From contig NZ_OBEL01000008.1 of assembly GCF_900215605.1 (NCBI RefSeq), positions 62,001 to 126,000 on the forward strand: a stretch of DNA of 64,000 nt, read 5' to 3'. Origin of the DNA: Cohaesibacter gelatinilyticus. Lineage in GTDB: Bacteria; Pseudomonadota; Alphaproteobacteria; Rhizobiales; Cohaesibacteraceae. A program made the position numbers and the translations under genes. Each line of letters opens with the position of its first letter. The stretch's first letter is position 1. Below the pieces are notes generated by a model. The model was not told the origin of the DNA and searched no databases. It worked only from the letters and a program-made list of their open reading frames with translations. This document shows, piece after piece, positions 17,681 through 26,908 of this stretch.

Positions 17681-18180
17681 GTGTCACCCACCTCATGTTT
17701 GTGCCAGTCTTCCGGTGCACCCTTTCGCAGGATCAGAACAAACCGATAGGCATAGACCGCGATTGTCGCGACCAAAAACACGGCATAAATCGAGAAGATT
17801 GTGCGCATGGGAATGCGAAGCGTCGCACTTTTCTTGATTTTCAAAAAATCGATATAGTCCCATGTCGGAGCCAGAGAATAAGCCAGACCGACAACAATGG
17901 CAGCAGCGCCACAAAGGGCAAAGATCTGTCGTGTTCGCTTGCCGACCGCATGATAGAGCACATCGAATGTAACATGTTCATCATGGCGAACGACAAACGC
18001 ATTGCCCCAGAATATCATCCATAGCCAAAGCGTCAGACACAGCTCCAGTGTCCAGCCAAACGGCTCGGCCAAAACATAGCGTGAAAAAATCTGAAGCAGG
18101 AAGGTGAGGAACATAGCGGCCAACATTGCCGCCGCTATGCTCTCCGCTCCTTTGAGGAGCCAATCCTTGAATCTGTTCAT
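17677..18180 (-). CDS. dctQ: TRAP transporter small permease (DctQ type)
   Basis: Small membrane subunit of the TRAP carrier, 167 residues, four hydrophobic segments. The family pattern is visible in ESIAAAMLAAMFLTFLLQIF, then WTLELCLTLWLWMIFWGNAFVVRHDEHVTFD, the conserved acidic/histidine loop after the second helix, quoted here in two parts by position (about residues 42-72). It lies between dctP and dctM with a 27-base gap and a four-base overlap respectively. Confidence 0.92.
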   Translation of the reverse strand: MNRFKDWLLKGAESIAAAMLAAMFLTFLLQIFSRYVLAEPFGWTLELCLTLWLWMIFWGNAFVVRHDEHVTFDVLYHAVGKRTRQIFALCGAAAIVVGLAYSLAPTWDYIDFLKIKKSATLRIPMRTIFSIYAVFLVATIAVYAYRFVLILRKGAPEDWHKHEVGDT

Positions 18181-18207
18181 TGGTCGGCTCCTCCCCCCAC
18201 CTAAGTC

Positions 18208-19203
18208 TTAAAGAGCGTTGATTTTTTCCAGAAGTCCTTTCGGCCAGCTTTTGGCAAACTCGGAATCCACATACATACCTTGTACGCGTTTACGGAAGGA
18301 TGCCACATCCGGCTCATAAACCTTCAGCCCTTTTTCCTTGAGGAACGAAACAAGGGATTCTTCGAGCGCAAGCTGCTTCTGGCGACCAAATTCCGCTGCC
18401 TCATCTGCAGCAGCCTGTGTCTTGGCCTGCTGCTCTGGTGTCATGCTATCCCAAACCTTTTTGGAAATCGCAATATAATTGAGATCCACCAGATGCGAGG
18501 TCAGAACGATCTGCTTGGTTACTTCATAGAATTTCTTGTCAACAACCGTTGGCAAGGGATTGTCCTGTCCATCGACAGCACCAGTTTGCAAACCGGTATA
18601 AACTTCGGAGAAAGCCATTGGCGTTGGATTGGCACCCAGTGCCTTTCCAAGGAACTGCCATGCTGCGGTCCCTGGCATGCGCAAATTGACACCGGCCAGA
18701 TCTTCAGGCTTCATGACCTTGTCATCCGTGCGCAAGTTTACCTGCCGGCGACCAAGATACATGACGGTCAAAAGTTTGAGACCGAGCTCATCTTCCACTT
18801 TTTTCTTAAACGGGTCCATCAATGGGTCATTGAAAACCGCCACCTGATGCGCAGCATCACGATGAACATATCCGGCTGCAAAAATCGAGAATTCCGGGAA
18901 GAATTCAGCAAGCTCCTGCGCCGAAGCAATGGCCATCTCCAAATTGCCCCGGGCAATGGCTTCCAATTCGGTGCCTTGCTTGAACAATGAGGAATTCCAA
19001 TGAGGTTCAAAGTTAGCAAAGTCAGACACACCCGGACCGAATTTTTCGATCAGAGCGATTGCCCGGGTGCCGGTTGCTGAACCCGATGAAGCCAGACGAA
19101 GCTTGATCTTGTCTGCTGCAATTGCACTTGTCGCCAGACTTCCGACAAGCGCAACCGTTGCCAGTGCGGACATCATTTTGCGACGTGTAAACTTGATTGT
19201 CAT
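18208..19203 (-). CDS. dctP: TRAP transporter substrate-binding protein (DctP type)
   Basis: Periplasmic binding protein of the TRAP system, 331 residues. The N terminus carries an export signal ending in ATSAIA before ADKIKLRLA; it contains TRRKMM, so Tat export is conceivable though Sec is more usual. Conserved features are the LRMPGTAAW segment with the arginine that holds substrate carboxylates, and GLQTGAVDGQDNP. The arginine supports a carboxylate ligand. It is first in the long operon, with GGGAGG seven bases before ATG and a candidate GntR operator about 107 bases upstream. Confidence 0.94.
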   Translation of the reverse strand: MTIKFTRRKMMSALATVALVGSLATSAIAADKIKLRLASSGSATGTRAIALIEKFGPGVSDFANFEPHWNSSLFKQGTELEAIARGNLEMAIASAQELAEFFPEFSIFAAGYVHRDAAHQVAVFNDPLMDPFKKKVEDELGLKLLTVMYLGRRQVNLRTDDKVMKPEDLAGVNLRMPGTAAWQFLGKALGANPTPMAFSEVYTGLQTGAVDGQDNPLPTVVDKKFYEVTKQIVLTSHLVDLNYIAISKKVWDSMTPEQQAKTQAAADEAAEFGRQKQLALEESLVSFLKEKGLKVYEPDVASFRKRVQGMYVDSEFAKSWPKGLLEKINAL

Positions 19204-19309
19204 ATATTTTCCTCCCTTGGATGTCAGATTTCAGTTTTGCTCCACCCAACTGAAATTACGATTTTCTCTTGATAGCACAGTGAATTTAAAATTCATAGAT
19301 ATTTTAAAA

Positions 19310-19322
19310 AATATCTGATATT
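19310..19322. promoter_or_regulatory. Candidate GntR operator, copy B
   Basis: AATATCTGATATT, identical to copy A, in the 124-base gap between the Gfo-family gene (stop at 19328) and dctP. It overlaps a second palindrome (arms AGATATTTT and AAAATATCT, about 19297-19316). Placement upstream of the dctP unit suits repression by the divergently encoded GntR protein. Confidence 0.6.
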
Positions 19323-19327
19323 TATCG

Positions 19328-20380
19328 TTATGTCTGTTTTTCATGCAGATAGACAGGCCTGTTCTGCAACGCTGACAGCTTGATGGATTCAACAGCACGC
19401 AAGGATTCAACGGCATCTTGCGCAGAGACGATTGGCTCTGCTTCCTTGCGGATCACGTCAATGAAATGCTTCATCTGCAATAACAATGGATCCCTCTTGG
19501 GTTCACTGACAGATTTGGCATGGATCGGCTCTTTCCAATGGCCGTGCTCACCGTGAGACCAGACTTTCATGTCCGGAATCGACAGGGATGCTCTGGTGCC
19601 CCCAATCATGTAACAGCTCTGAGATGTTGCCGGATATTCCGGGTTTTCACTGGCAGTCAGCTCCCAGCTCCAGGGGGCGACAATGGTGTCTGAAAGATTG
19701 AATGAACAAAGCGCGCCCGATTTGAAAGCAATCATGGCAACAGCGGTATCTTCCGTTTCGAAACCACGCTCCTTGTTGGAGGAGATGGCCTGTACCATTT
19801 CGATTTCTCCACAAAGATATCGAAGCAGATCAATGTCATGTATCAAATTGACCATGATCGGACCACCACCATCCTTGCGACGCCATTCCTGTTCAAAATA
19901 ATCTTCAGGCTTATAGAGCCAAAAGGATCCATGAACTGAGGTAACCCGGCCAAGTCCCCCGCTTTTGATCATCTCTTTTGCCCTGCATATCCAGGGATTA
20001 TGTCGCCTGTGGTGGCCAACCAGAACAGGAACATCATTGTCTGCAGCCGCTTTTACCAGCTCCTCTGCAGCAGAACAGGATGTCGCGATCGGCTTTTCAA
20101 CCAGGATCGGAATCCCGGCATTCACACACTCTACGCCATTTACCACATGAACCTGATTGGGCGTCGCCAGCACGGCTCCATCGGGCGAGCTTGCCAGGAT
20201 CATATCGCCGATTGACGGATACCAGGGAATATGTCTGGACTTTGCAAAATCTTGCCCCGCCTCTGACGGGTCAACGATACTGTCGATGATGATATCGTCA
20301 TCAAGCTTGCGCATCACATCAAAGTGCCGCCGACCAATCAGCCCCGCCCCGACAAGGGCGATCTTTTTCTTGGCTCTCAT
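19328..20380 (-). CDS. Gfo/Idh/MocA-family oxidoreductase, copy 3
   Basis: Predicted NAD(P)-dependent dehydrogenase, 350 residues, closest in outline to inositol dehydrogenase-like proteins. The N terminus is [14 protein letters not shown] (Rossmann motif). [20 protein letters not shown] leads to VEKPIA (EKP motif), then [11 protein letters not shown]; the catalytic region is [19 protein letters not shown] with the Asp and His expected of the family. It overlaps aroQ by four bases (ATGA), so both come from one message. A quinate- or cyclitol-type oxidation feeding the dehydroquinase is a reasonable guess. Confidence 0.87.
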   Translation of the reverse strand: MRAKKKIALVGAGLIGRRHFDVMRKLDDDIIIDSIVDPSEAGQDFAKSRHIPWYPSIGDMILASSPDGAVLATPNQVHVVNGVECVNAGIPILVEKPIATSCSAAEELVKAAADNDVPVLVGHHRRHNPWICRAKEMIKSGGLGRVTSVHGSFWLYKPEDYFEQEWRRKDGGGPIMVNLIHDIDLLRYLCGEIEMVQAISSNKERGFETEDTAVAMIAFKSGALCSFNLSDTIVAPWSWELTASENPEYPATSQSCYMIGGTRASLSIPDMKVWSHGEHGHWKEPIHAKSVSEPKRDPLLLQMKHFIDVIRKEAEPIVSAQDAVESLRAVESIKLSALQNRPVYLHEKQT

Positions 20381-20814
20381 AGCAGAACACTCGCCATGCG
20401 GCGCAGTGCCAGCTCATAACCATCCGTTCCAAATCCAGCCATCACACCATCTGCACGCAACGAGACAAAGGATTTGTGACGAAATGCCTGACGCTTGTGA
20501 ATGTTGGAAACATGCACTTCAAGCACTGTTCCAATGAAGGCGTTCAACGCATCCAGTATGGCAACCGATGTATGAGAATATCCACCCGGATTGATGATGA
20601 TACCATGGGCATAGGTTCGCGCCTCATGGATCAGCTCAATCATTGCCCCCTCATAATTGGTTTGTTCAAAGCGTACAGTCAGACCCAAATCATCCGCCAA
20701 AACCCGGCAGCGCTGTTCCACGTCATCCAGGGTTACTTCGCCATAGACATCTTTTTGCCGCTCTCCGAGCAAATTCAGATTTGGTCCGTTCAAAAATAAA
20801 ATTCTTTTTTCCAT
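20377..20814 (-). CDS. aroQ: Type II 3-dehydroquinate dehydratase, catabolic paralogue
   Basis: Converts 3-dehydroquinate to 3-dehydroshikimate. The 145-residue protein keeps all residues known for type II enzymes, even at standard numbering: Asn12, Arg19, Tyr24, Asn75, His81, Asp88, Glu99, His101, Arg108 and Arg112. The active-site lid differs from the usual REPxxY: here it reads RQKDVY. Context (TRAP carrier, dehydrogenases, GntR regulator) indicates catabolism of quinate-like acids, not aromatic amino acid synthesis. The start at 20814 has AAGGA eight bases upstream; a longer frame from 20847 adds residues the family lacks. Confidence 0.92.
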   Translation of the reverse strand: MEKRILFLNGPNLNLLGERQKDVYGEVTLDDVEQRCRVLADDLGLTVRFEQTNYEGAMIELIHEARTYAHGIIINPGGYSHTSVAILDALNAFIGTVLEVHVSNIHKRQAFRHKSFVSLRADGVMAGFGTDGYELALRRMASVLL

Positions 20815-20955
20815 CGAGACAATCCTTGTTTCAGCCAATCTACACAATGAACCCAGCTTCGTCGGTTTGATCGCCTAGGCTGAACAGATCACCGGTTCGA
20901 GAGCATTGCTGCATCTTCATCACAGAGATTATAAGTCTTGTCCGATTTCGTCAAT

Positions 20956-20987
20956 AATATATGATATTTTTATTATTATCTGATTTT
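20956..20987. promoter_or_regulatory. Candidate GntR operators, copies C and D, in the divergent promoter region
   Basis: AATATATGATATT (20956-20968) matches the palindrome of copies A and B at 12 of 13 bases, and ATTATCTGATTTT (20975-20987) at 11 of 13. They lie between aroQ (minus) and the GntR gene (plus), so one protein bound here could control both the pathway and itself. The surrounding 20848-21060 is AT-rich and holds nothing else. Confidence 0.55.
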
Positions 20988-21060
20988 TACTCCTGTTTAT
21001 AAAATTGCAAAAATTTATTATTTTGCTGACATTTTTCATTTGCTCCGCTATTTTCGACCA

Positions 21061-21723
21061 ATGCAAAACACAGCCCATACAGTAGGTCTCAGCACCTATG
21101 CCACCATTCGCGAAGACATCATCTTCGGTCGTCTTGAGCCTGATTTGAAGCTCAAGCTCGATCAGATGAAAAACCGCTACAAGGCAAGTATCTCCACCGT
21201 CAGAGAAAGTTTGAACCGTCTTGCAAGCGAGGGCTTTGTTGTGGCTGAGGAGCAGCGCGGCTTCTTTGTGGCGCCCGTATCGCGAGGTGATTTGGAAGAA
21301 ATTGCAGCGCTTCGTGTATTGCTGGAATGCAGCGCCCTGGAGCAATCCATCGACAATGGCGATACCGAATGGGAAGGCAATGTTGCAGCCGCTCATCACA
21401 AGCTGCATCGTATGGAACAAAAAATGCTTTCCGGCGATGAAACGCAAAAAGAGCTATGGAAACGCTACGACTGGGAATTCCATCAAGCTCTTATTTTCGC
21501 CTGCGGCTCAAAGAATCTCTTGTCATTGCATCGCACTGTTTTCGACAAATATCTTCGGTATCAGATGCAGGTTCTGACCTTTCGCGGCGCACCTGCGGCC
21601 GAAGAACATCGCCTGCTTTTTGAAGCTGCACTCGACCGCGACAAGAAAACGGCGGTCAAAATACTCAAACAGCATGTCATCAGCTGCCTCAACCAAACAT
21701 ATAGCGAACTCATCACCGGCTAA
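21061..21723 (+). CDS. GntR-family (FCD) transcriptional regulator of the adjacent catabolic locus
   Basis: DNA-binding regulator of 220 residues. The N-terminal winged helix is in YATIREDIIFGRLEPDLKLK and STVRESLNRLASEGFVV. The C-terminal FCD ligand domain has the histidines expected to bind a metal or effector, in WEFHQAL, EEHRLLFEAAL and LKQHVIS. It is divergent from the aroQ unit across a region with palindromic sites that recur before the other units, so it very likely represses the pathway and is released by an intermediate. ATG 21061 is chosen over TTG 21040; the ribosome site is weak. Confidence 0.88.
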   Translation: MQNTAHTVGLSTYATIREDIIFGRLEPDLKLKLDQMKNRYKASISTVRESLNRLASEGFVVAEEQRGFFVAPVSRGDLEEIAALRVLLECSALEQSIDNGDTEWEGNVAAAHHKLHRMEQKMLSGDETQKELWKRYDWEFHQALIFACGSKNLLSLHRTVFDKYLRYQMQVLTFRGAPAAEEHRLLFEAALDRDKKTAVKILKQHVISCLNQTYSELITG

Positions 21724-21738
21724 CCTACCATGTCAAGA

Positions 21739-22746
21739 TCAGAGCGTATCGGCCATCTCGGTTGAGATGTCGAGCAATTGCATCTTGTCTTTGAGCGGCA
21801 TGTCGGGATTTTCCTTGCGCGCCAATATGGCTTTGGCGGCACGCAGGCCGATTTCATAGCGGGGAACATGCGTGGTTGCCAAACGGGTCGGCAGGCCATC
21901 CAGCATGTCGAGCCCATTGAAACCCGCCAGGGCAATATCGTCGGGTATGCTCAGACCACTTGTCATGCAATGCATCAGCCCGCCGACAGCCAGAAGATCG
22001 CTGGAATAATATAGACAATCAAGATCGGGGCTGCGCTCCATCAGCGTCACGGTCATATCCCTGCCCTTGGCAATGGAAGAGCGCGCATCATAATAAATCT
22101 CATCCGATAGTTGCATGTCGTTTTGCGCCAGTTCGGACTTGAACCCTTCCAACCGTTTCTGAGCACGGAAATCCAACGGCATCTGCGTGCCAACAAAGCC
22201 GATTTTGCGATAGCCCCGTTCCATGATCAGACGTGCCATATCCTGCCCGGCCTGCCGATGAGAGATGCCGATACACATATCGATAGGATCTCCATCACAA
22301 TCCATGATCTCGATGATCGGGATATTGGCCGCTTCCAGCATCTTTTGCGCGGCCTCGGTATGATGAAGACCAGCCAGAATGATCCCTTGCGGTTGCCAGG
22401 ACAGCATATCATTGATCACCCGCTCTTCCTGCTCCAGATCATAGTTGGAGACCCCAAAGACAGGCTGGAGTTCCGATTCCGCCAATGCATCCGAGATGCC
22501 GGTCAAAACTTCCGGGAATACATAGTTTCGAATGGATGGCACAATGACAGCCACAAGATTGACCGAACGGGATGCCAACCCACCTGCGATACGATTGGGT
22601 ACATAGCCAAGCTCACGGGCAGCGGTTTTCACTTTCTCTTTCGTGCGATCAGACACATCACCAACACCGCGCAAAACACGTGAGGCAGTCATTTCACTGA
22701 CCCCTGCCAGTTGGGCGACATTTTTCAAAGTTGGCTTCTGGCCCAT
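21739..22746 (-). CDS. LacI-family repressor, GntR (gluconate) type
   Basis: Repressor of 335 residues, with a LacI helix-turn-helix and hinge at the N terminus (TLKNVAQLAGVSEMTASRVL, then LGYVPNRIAGGLAS) and a periplasmic-binding-protein-like effector domain. It is divergent from edd, and a perfect 16-bp palindrome of the LacI-family type overlaps the edd promoter. It therefore probably controls the Entner-Doudoroff operon, with gluconate, 6-phosphogluconate or a related acid as effector. This is unlike many proteobacteria that use HexR (RpiR family) for the same job. It ends 15 bases from the converging GntR gene. Confidence 0.88.
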   Translation of the reverse strand: MGQKPTLKNVAQLAGVSEMTASRVLRGVGDVSDRTKEKVKTAARELGYVPNRIAGGLASRSVNLVAVIVPSIRNYVFPEVLTGISDALAESELQPVFGVSNYDLEQEERVINDMLSWQPQGIILAGLHHTEAAQKMLEAANIPIIEIMDCDGDPIDMCIGISHRQAGQDMARLIMERGYRKIGFVGTQMPLDFRAQKRLEGFKSELAQNDMQLSDEIYYDARSSIAKGRDMTVTLMERSPDLDCLYYSSDLLAVGGLMHCMTSGLSIPDDIALAGFNGLDMLDGLPTRLATTHVPRYEIGLRAAKAILARKENPDMPLKDKMQLLDISTEMADTL

Positions 22747-22859
22747 CTCATTCTCTTCAAAGCAGCAGATTAACTGGATTTGTATCCTATATCAGGTGAT
22801 GCGCATCCTAGGCCAGAAACAATCGGCAGGAGAAGTGAATTTTCTTATCAGAAACAGTC

Positions 22860-22899
22860 TTGCAAAAATCAGCATTTCTCTATATGTTAGCGCTAACAT
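22860..22899 (+). promoter_or_regulatory. edd promoter with overlapping LacI-family operator
   Basis: A -35 like TTGCAA (22860-22865), a 17-base spacer and a -10 like TATGTT (22883-22888) lie about 35-60 bases upstream of edd. The perfect palindrome ATGTTAGCGCTAACAT (22884-22899) covers the -10 element, with the central CG typical of LacI-family operators. Binding here would block RNA polymerase, and the site may also serve the divergent repressor gene. Confidence 0.75.
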
Positions 22900-22925
22900 T
22901 TTCCCACATGCTGGGGTACAGGACC

Positions 22926-24740
22926 ATGAACAGACCTTTGCAAGACCAAATCAGGCGCGTAACAGATCGCATCCGCGAGCGCAGCCGCAACAGCCGGGCC
23001 GCCTATCTCGCCAAGGTCGAGCGAGCGATTGAACAGGGGCCTGGCCGAGCGCATATGACTTGCGGTAACTTGGCTCACGCCTTTGCTGCTGCCCCTGTCG
23101 CAGACAAGACAAGACTGGCGGAGGCCCGCACGCCCAATCTTGGTATTGTCACCGCTTATAATGACATGCTCTCTGCCCACCAGCCTTATGAGCGCTATCC
23201 GGACCTTATTCGCGAGGCTGCTCGCGAAATGGGGGCAACCGCCCAGGTCGCTGGTGGTGTGCCGGCCATGTGCGATGGCGTCACGCAAGGGCAAGACGGT
23301 ATGGATCTTTCGCTTTTCTCGCGCGATCTGATTGCCATGGCGTCCGGCATTGCCCTGTCTCATAATGTTTATGACAGCGCGGTTTTTCTTGGTGTTTGTG
23401 ACAAGATCGTACCAGGACTGGTCATTGCTGCGGCGACCTTTGGTCACCTCCCTGCGGTCTTTGTACCAGCCGGTCCCATGACATCCGGCCTTCCCAATGA
23501 TGAAAAGGCCCGCGTGCGTCAGGAATTTGCCAAAGGTCTCGTTGGACGTGAAGAGCTGCTGAAATCAGAGATGGCGTCCTATCACGGACCGGGTACCTGT
23601 ACCTTCTATGGCACCGCCAATTCCAATCAGATGCTGATGGAGTTCATGGGTTTGCAACTCCCCGGTGCATCCTTCGTCAATCCTGGCGATGATATGCGTG
23701 ATATCCTGACCAAGGCGGCTGCAAAGCGCGCTTTGGAAATCACCTCTCTTGGCAATGATTTCCGCCCGACTGCCCATATTCTGGATGAGCGGGCCATCGT
23801 CAATGGCATGGTCGGCCTGAATGCAACCGGTGGCTCCACCAATCTTCTGATCCATCTGCTGGCAATGGCGAAAGCTGCTGGCATTCTGATTGATTGGGAA
23901 GACTTTGCCGACATATCCGAAATCACTCCACTCCTTGCACGGGTTTATCCCAATGGTCTGGCAGATGTGAACCATTTCCATGCTGCCGGCGGGTTGGGTC
24001 TTGTGGTGAGCGAGCTCTTGAAAGGTGGTCTCTTGCATGAAGATGCAAGAACCATCGCCGGAGACGGCATGGAGCTATATACCCGTGAGCCAAAGGTGAG
24101 TGGTGACAAGGATGTGACCTGGATTGCGGGCGCGGGCATTTCGCTTGATGATCGCATCATCAGCACGTTCGACAAGCCGTTTCAGGATACCGGTGGCTTG
24201 AAGCGCCTTGCCGGCAATCTCGGTGCAGCAGTGATGAAAGTCTCCGCAGTTGCCCCAGAGCGCCATCTGATTGAAGCGCCTGTCCAGATCTTTACCAACC
24301 AACCCGATGTCAGAACGGCCTTTCAGACAGGTGAGTTGGACCGGGATGTTGTGGTGGTGGTCCGCTATCAGGGGCCGAAAGCCAACGGCATGCCCGAACT
24401 ACACAATCTCACGCCCATCCTGGCTGTCCTTCAGGACCGTGGCTACAAGGTCGCTCTGGTTACCGATGGCCGTATGTCTGGTGCATCAGGTAAGGTTCCT
24501 ACTGCCATTCATGTCAGCCCCGAGGCACTGGACGGTGGTCCAATTGCCAAACTTCAAAATGGTGACATGGTGCGAGTGGATGCCGGGAATGGTAAGCTTG
24601 AAATTCTTGATCCAACGGTTCTGGATCGTTCTTTCACAGCGCCAGATCTTTCTGACAGTCACGAAGGCTTGGGACGAGAGATGTTTGCTACCTTCCGCCA
24701 GTCCGTTGGTTCCGCCGAGACCGGCGCAACAATTTTTTAG
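22926..24740 (+). CDS. edd: 6-phosphogluconate dehydratase (Entner-Doudoroff)
   Basis: Converts 6-phosphogluconate to 2-keto-3-deoxy-6-phosphogluconate. The 604-residue protein matches E. coli Edd in length and features: [39 protein letters not shown] with a likely Fe-S cysteine, [34 protein letters not shown] (second cysteine) and [12 protein letters not shown] near the C terminus. Longer runs are given in part only by position. The start at 22926 fits family alignment; the frame remains open upstream across the promoter and operator, so earlier starts are rejected. First gene of edd-eda-zwf-pgl. Confidence 0.96.
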   Translation: MNRPLQDQIRRVTDRIRERSRNSRAAYLAKVERAIEQGPGRAHMTCGNLAHAFAAAPVADKTRLAEARTPNLGIVTAYNDMLSAHQPYERYPDLIREAAREMGATAQVAGGVPAMCDGVTQGQDGMDLSLFSRDLIAMASGIALSHNVYDSAVFLGVCDKIVPGLVIAAATFGHLPAVFVPAGPMTSGLPNDEKARVRQEFAKGLVGREELLKSEMASYHGPGTCTFYGTANSNQMLMEFMGLQLPGASFVNPGDDMRDILTKAAAKRALEITSLGNDFRPTAHILDERAIVNGMVGLNATGGSTNLLIHLLAMAKAAGILIDWEDFADISEITPLLARVYPNGLADVNHFHAAGGLGLVVSELLKGGLLHEDARTIAGDGMELYTREPKVSGDKDVTWIAGAGISLDDRIISTFDKPFQDTGGLKRLAGNLGAAVMKVSAVAPERHLIEAPVQIFTNQPDVRTAFQTGELDRDVVVVVRYQGPKANGMPELHNLTPILAVLQDRGYKVALVTDGRMSGASGKVPTAIHVSPEALDGGPIAKLQNGDMVRVDAGNGKLEILDPTVLDRSFTAPDLSDSHEGLGREMFATFRQSVGSAETGATIF

Positions 24741-24753
24741 AGAAGTCTGACCC

Positions 24754-25407
24754 ATGACAATGAATTCTTCGCTTGACCAAAGTAATGAGCGCTTGAAACA
24801 TATTTGTTCTGTTGCTCCTGTTATTCCGGTTCTGGTAGTTGACGATGTGGCCCACGCGGTCCCGCTGGCCAAGGCTCTGGTGGCGGGCGGTCTGCCGGTA
24901 CTGGAAGTGACCTTGCGCACTCCTGTAGCCCTTGATGTCATCAAGGCCATGTCGGACGTTGAAGGCGGCATTGTCGGAGCTGGGACAGTTCTTGGCCAGA
25001 AAGATGTTCTGGCCGCAAAAGATGCCGGGGCGCAATTTGCGGTTTCCCCCGGTGCAACCCCGGATTTGCTGACCGCTTGCGAAGCAGCAGATCTACCCCT
25101 ACTTGCAGGAGCATCAACAGCATCCGAAGCCATGGCTCTTCTTGAGCGTGGCTATCGTTATGCCAAGTTCTTTCCTGCAGAAGCTGCGGGTGGAGCGGCG
25201 ATGATTCAAGCCCTGAATGGCCCTCTCCCGCAGCTTCATTTTTGTCCGACCGGGGGGGTGAGCCCGGACAATATCGGCTCCTATCTATCGCTTCCCAATG
25301 TTGTTTGTGCAGGTGGGTCCTGGGTGGCTCCGAAAAGTCTTGTCAAAGAAGGCAAATGGGATGACATTGAAGAACTGGCCCGGCAAGCAGCTCAACTACC
25401 GCGCTGA
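24754..25407 (+). CDS. eda: KDPG aldolase
   Basis: Splits 2-keto-3-deoxy-6-phosphogluconate into pyruvate and glyceraldehyde 3-phosphate. The 217 residues carry the family features: [20 protein letters not shown], the catalytic glutamate in [18 protein letters not shown], and the Schiff-base lysine in [12 protein letters not shown], followed by [14 protein letters not shown], the phosphate-binding turn. It follows edd by 13 bases. Confidence 0.96.
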   Translation: MTMNSSLDQSNERLKHICSVAPVIPVLVVDDVAHAVPLAKALVAGGLPVLEVTLRTPVALDVIKAMSDVEGGIVGAGTVLGQKDVLAAKDAGAQFAVSPGATPDLLTACEAADLPLLAGASTASEAMALLERGYRYAKFFPAEAAGGAAMIQALNGPLPQLHFCPTGGVSPDNIGSYLSLPNVVCAGGSWVAPKSLVKEGKWDDIEELARQAAQLPR

Positions 25408-25450
25408 ATTGATTTCTGTTCCCAGGATGGCAACAACATGAGGACCGAAC

Positions 25451-26908
25451 ATGGTTGCACAAGTCATACCGGTTGAGAATTTTGATCTGGTCATCTTTGG
25501 CGGAACGGGAGATCTGTCCCGTCGTAAAATTCTCCCTGCCCTTTACTGCCGTCGGCGCGCTGGCCAGTTACCGGCAGATGCCCGCATCATCGCTGCAGCC
25601 CATAGTGACAAGGACCAGGACAGTTTCCGGGATCTGGTGCGCACATCCCTGCAAACATTTCTCGATGAGAGCGTCAAGGATGATGCCTTGGTCGAGGCTT
25701 TTCTTGACCAATGCATCTATGTGCGTCTTGATGCCCTGGGGGATGATGGCTGGTCCGATTTACGTGAGCAATTACGCGAAGATGCCGTTCGAGCCTTCTA
25801 TTTTTCCGTTGGTCCTTCCCTCTTCGGCCCACTGTCGGAACGATTGGTGACGCACCAGATTTCAACGGCGGATAGCCGCATCGTGGTGGAAAAACCATTT
25901 GGACATGATCTTGAGAGTGCAAGGGCTCTGAACAATGATCTGGCCCAATGTTTCAAGGAATCCCAGATCTATCGGATCGACCATTATCTCGGCAAGGAAA
26001 CCGTTCAGAACCTGATGGCGCTTCGCTTTGCCAATGTTCTGTTCGAGCCTCTTTGGAACTCACATTATGTCGATCATGTTCAGATCACTGCTGCCGAGGA
26101 AATCGGGGTTGAGGGACGCGGGGCCTATTATGATCAGTCGGGCGCCATGCGCGACATGGTCCAGAACCATCTCATGCAGCTTCTGTGTCTGACCGCAATG
26201 GAGCCTCCGGCCGGTGTTGCCCCCGATGACATTCGCAATGAAAAGCTGAAAGTCATCAACGCTTTGACTGATGTGCCGACGAGCGATATCGTGCGTGGTC
26301 AATATCGCAGCAAGGGTGACAAAGGCTCCTATCTGGAAGATTGCGGAAATCCGGATAGCCGCACAGAAAGTTTCATTGCGCTCAAAACTCATGTCGAAAC
26401 ATGGCGCTGGGCGGGTACGCCTTTCTATTTGCGCACCGGCAAACGCCTGCGCAATCGCATGTCCGAAATTGCCGTCACCTTCAAGGAACCACCGCACAAT
26501 ATATTCGCGGATCGCGCCCCCAATCTCTCCGGCAATACGCTTGTCATTCGCTTGCAACCGGATGAAGGCATCAAGCTGCATGTCTTGATCAAGGAACCCG
26601 GCCCGGGTGGCATTCGCCTGACGGAAGTGCCTCTGGATATGACCTTTGCTGATCTGAGCAATAGATCGAGCATCGCAACGCCGGATGCCTATGAGCGATT
26701 GCTGATGGATGTGATCCGTGGCGATCAAACCTTGTTCATGCGTGGCGATGAAGTGGAAGCCGCCTGGAGCTGGGCAGACCGCATGATTACACAATGGGAG
26801 CAATCGGCAGACCGGCCACGTCCTTATGACAGCGAGTCTTCCGGACCGGAAGATGCCCTGATGCTGATGCACCGGGACAATCGCCGCTGGCGGGAGATTG
26901 AAAAGTGA
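25451..26908 (+). CDS. zwf: Glucose-6-phosphate 1-dehydrogenase
   Basis: Oxidises glucose 6-phosphate to 6-phosphogluconolactone with NAD(P)+. The 485-residue protein begins with the dinucleotide motif VIFGGTGDLSRRK and has the active-site signature RIDHYLGKETVQNL near residue 175, then WRWAGTPFYLRTGKRL. It supplies the lactone that the next gene's product hydrolyses. It is the third gene of the operon and overlaps pgl by four bases (GTGA). Confidence 0.97.
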   Translation: MVAQVIPVENFDLVIFGGTGDLSRRKILPALYCRRRAGQLPADARIIAAAHSDKDQDSFRDLVRTSLQTFLDESVKDDALVEAFLDQCIYVRLDALGDDGWSDLREQLREDAVRAFYFSVGPSLFGPLSERLVTHQISTADSRIVVEKPFGHDLESARALNNDLAQCFKESQIYRIDHYLGKETVQNLMALRFANVLFEPLWNSHYVDHVQITAAEEIGVEGRGAYYDQSGAMRDMVQNHLMQLLCLTAMEPPAGVAPDDIRNEKLKVINALTDVPTSDIVRGQYRSKGDKGSYLEDCGNPDSRTESFIALKTHVETWRWAGTPFYLRTGKRLRNRMSEIAVTFKEPPHNIFADRAPNLSGNTLVIRLQPDEGIKLHVLIKEPGPGGIRLTEVPLDMTFADLSNRSSIATPDAYERLLMDVIRGDQTLFMRGDEVEAAWSWADRMITQWEQSADRPRPYDSESSGPEDALMLMHRDNRRWREIEK

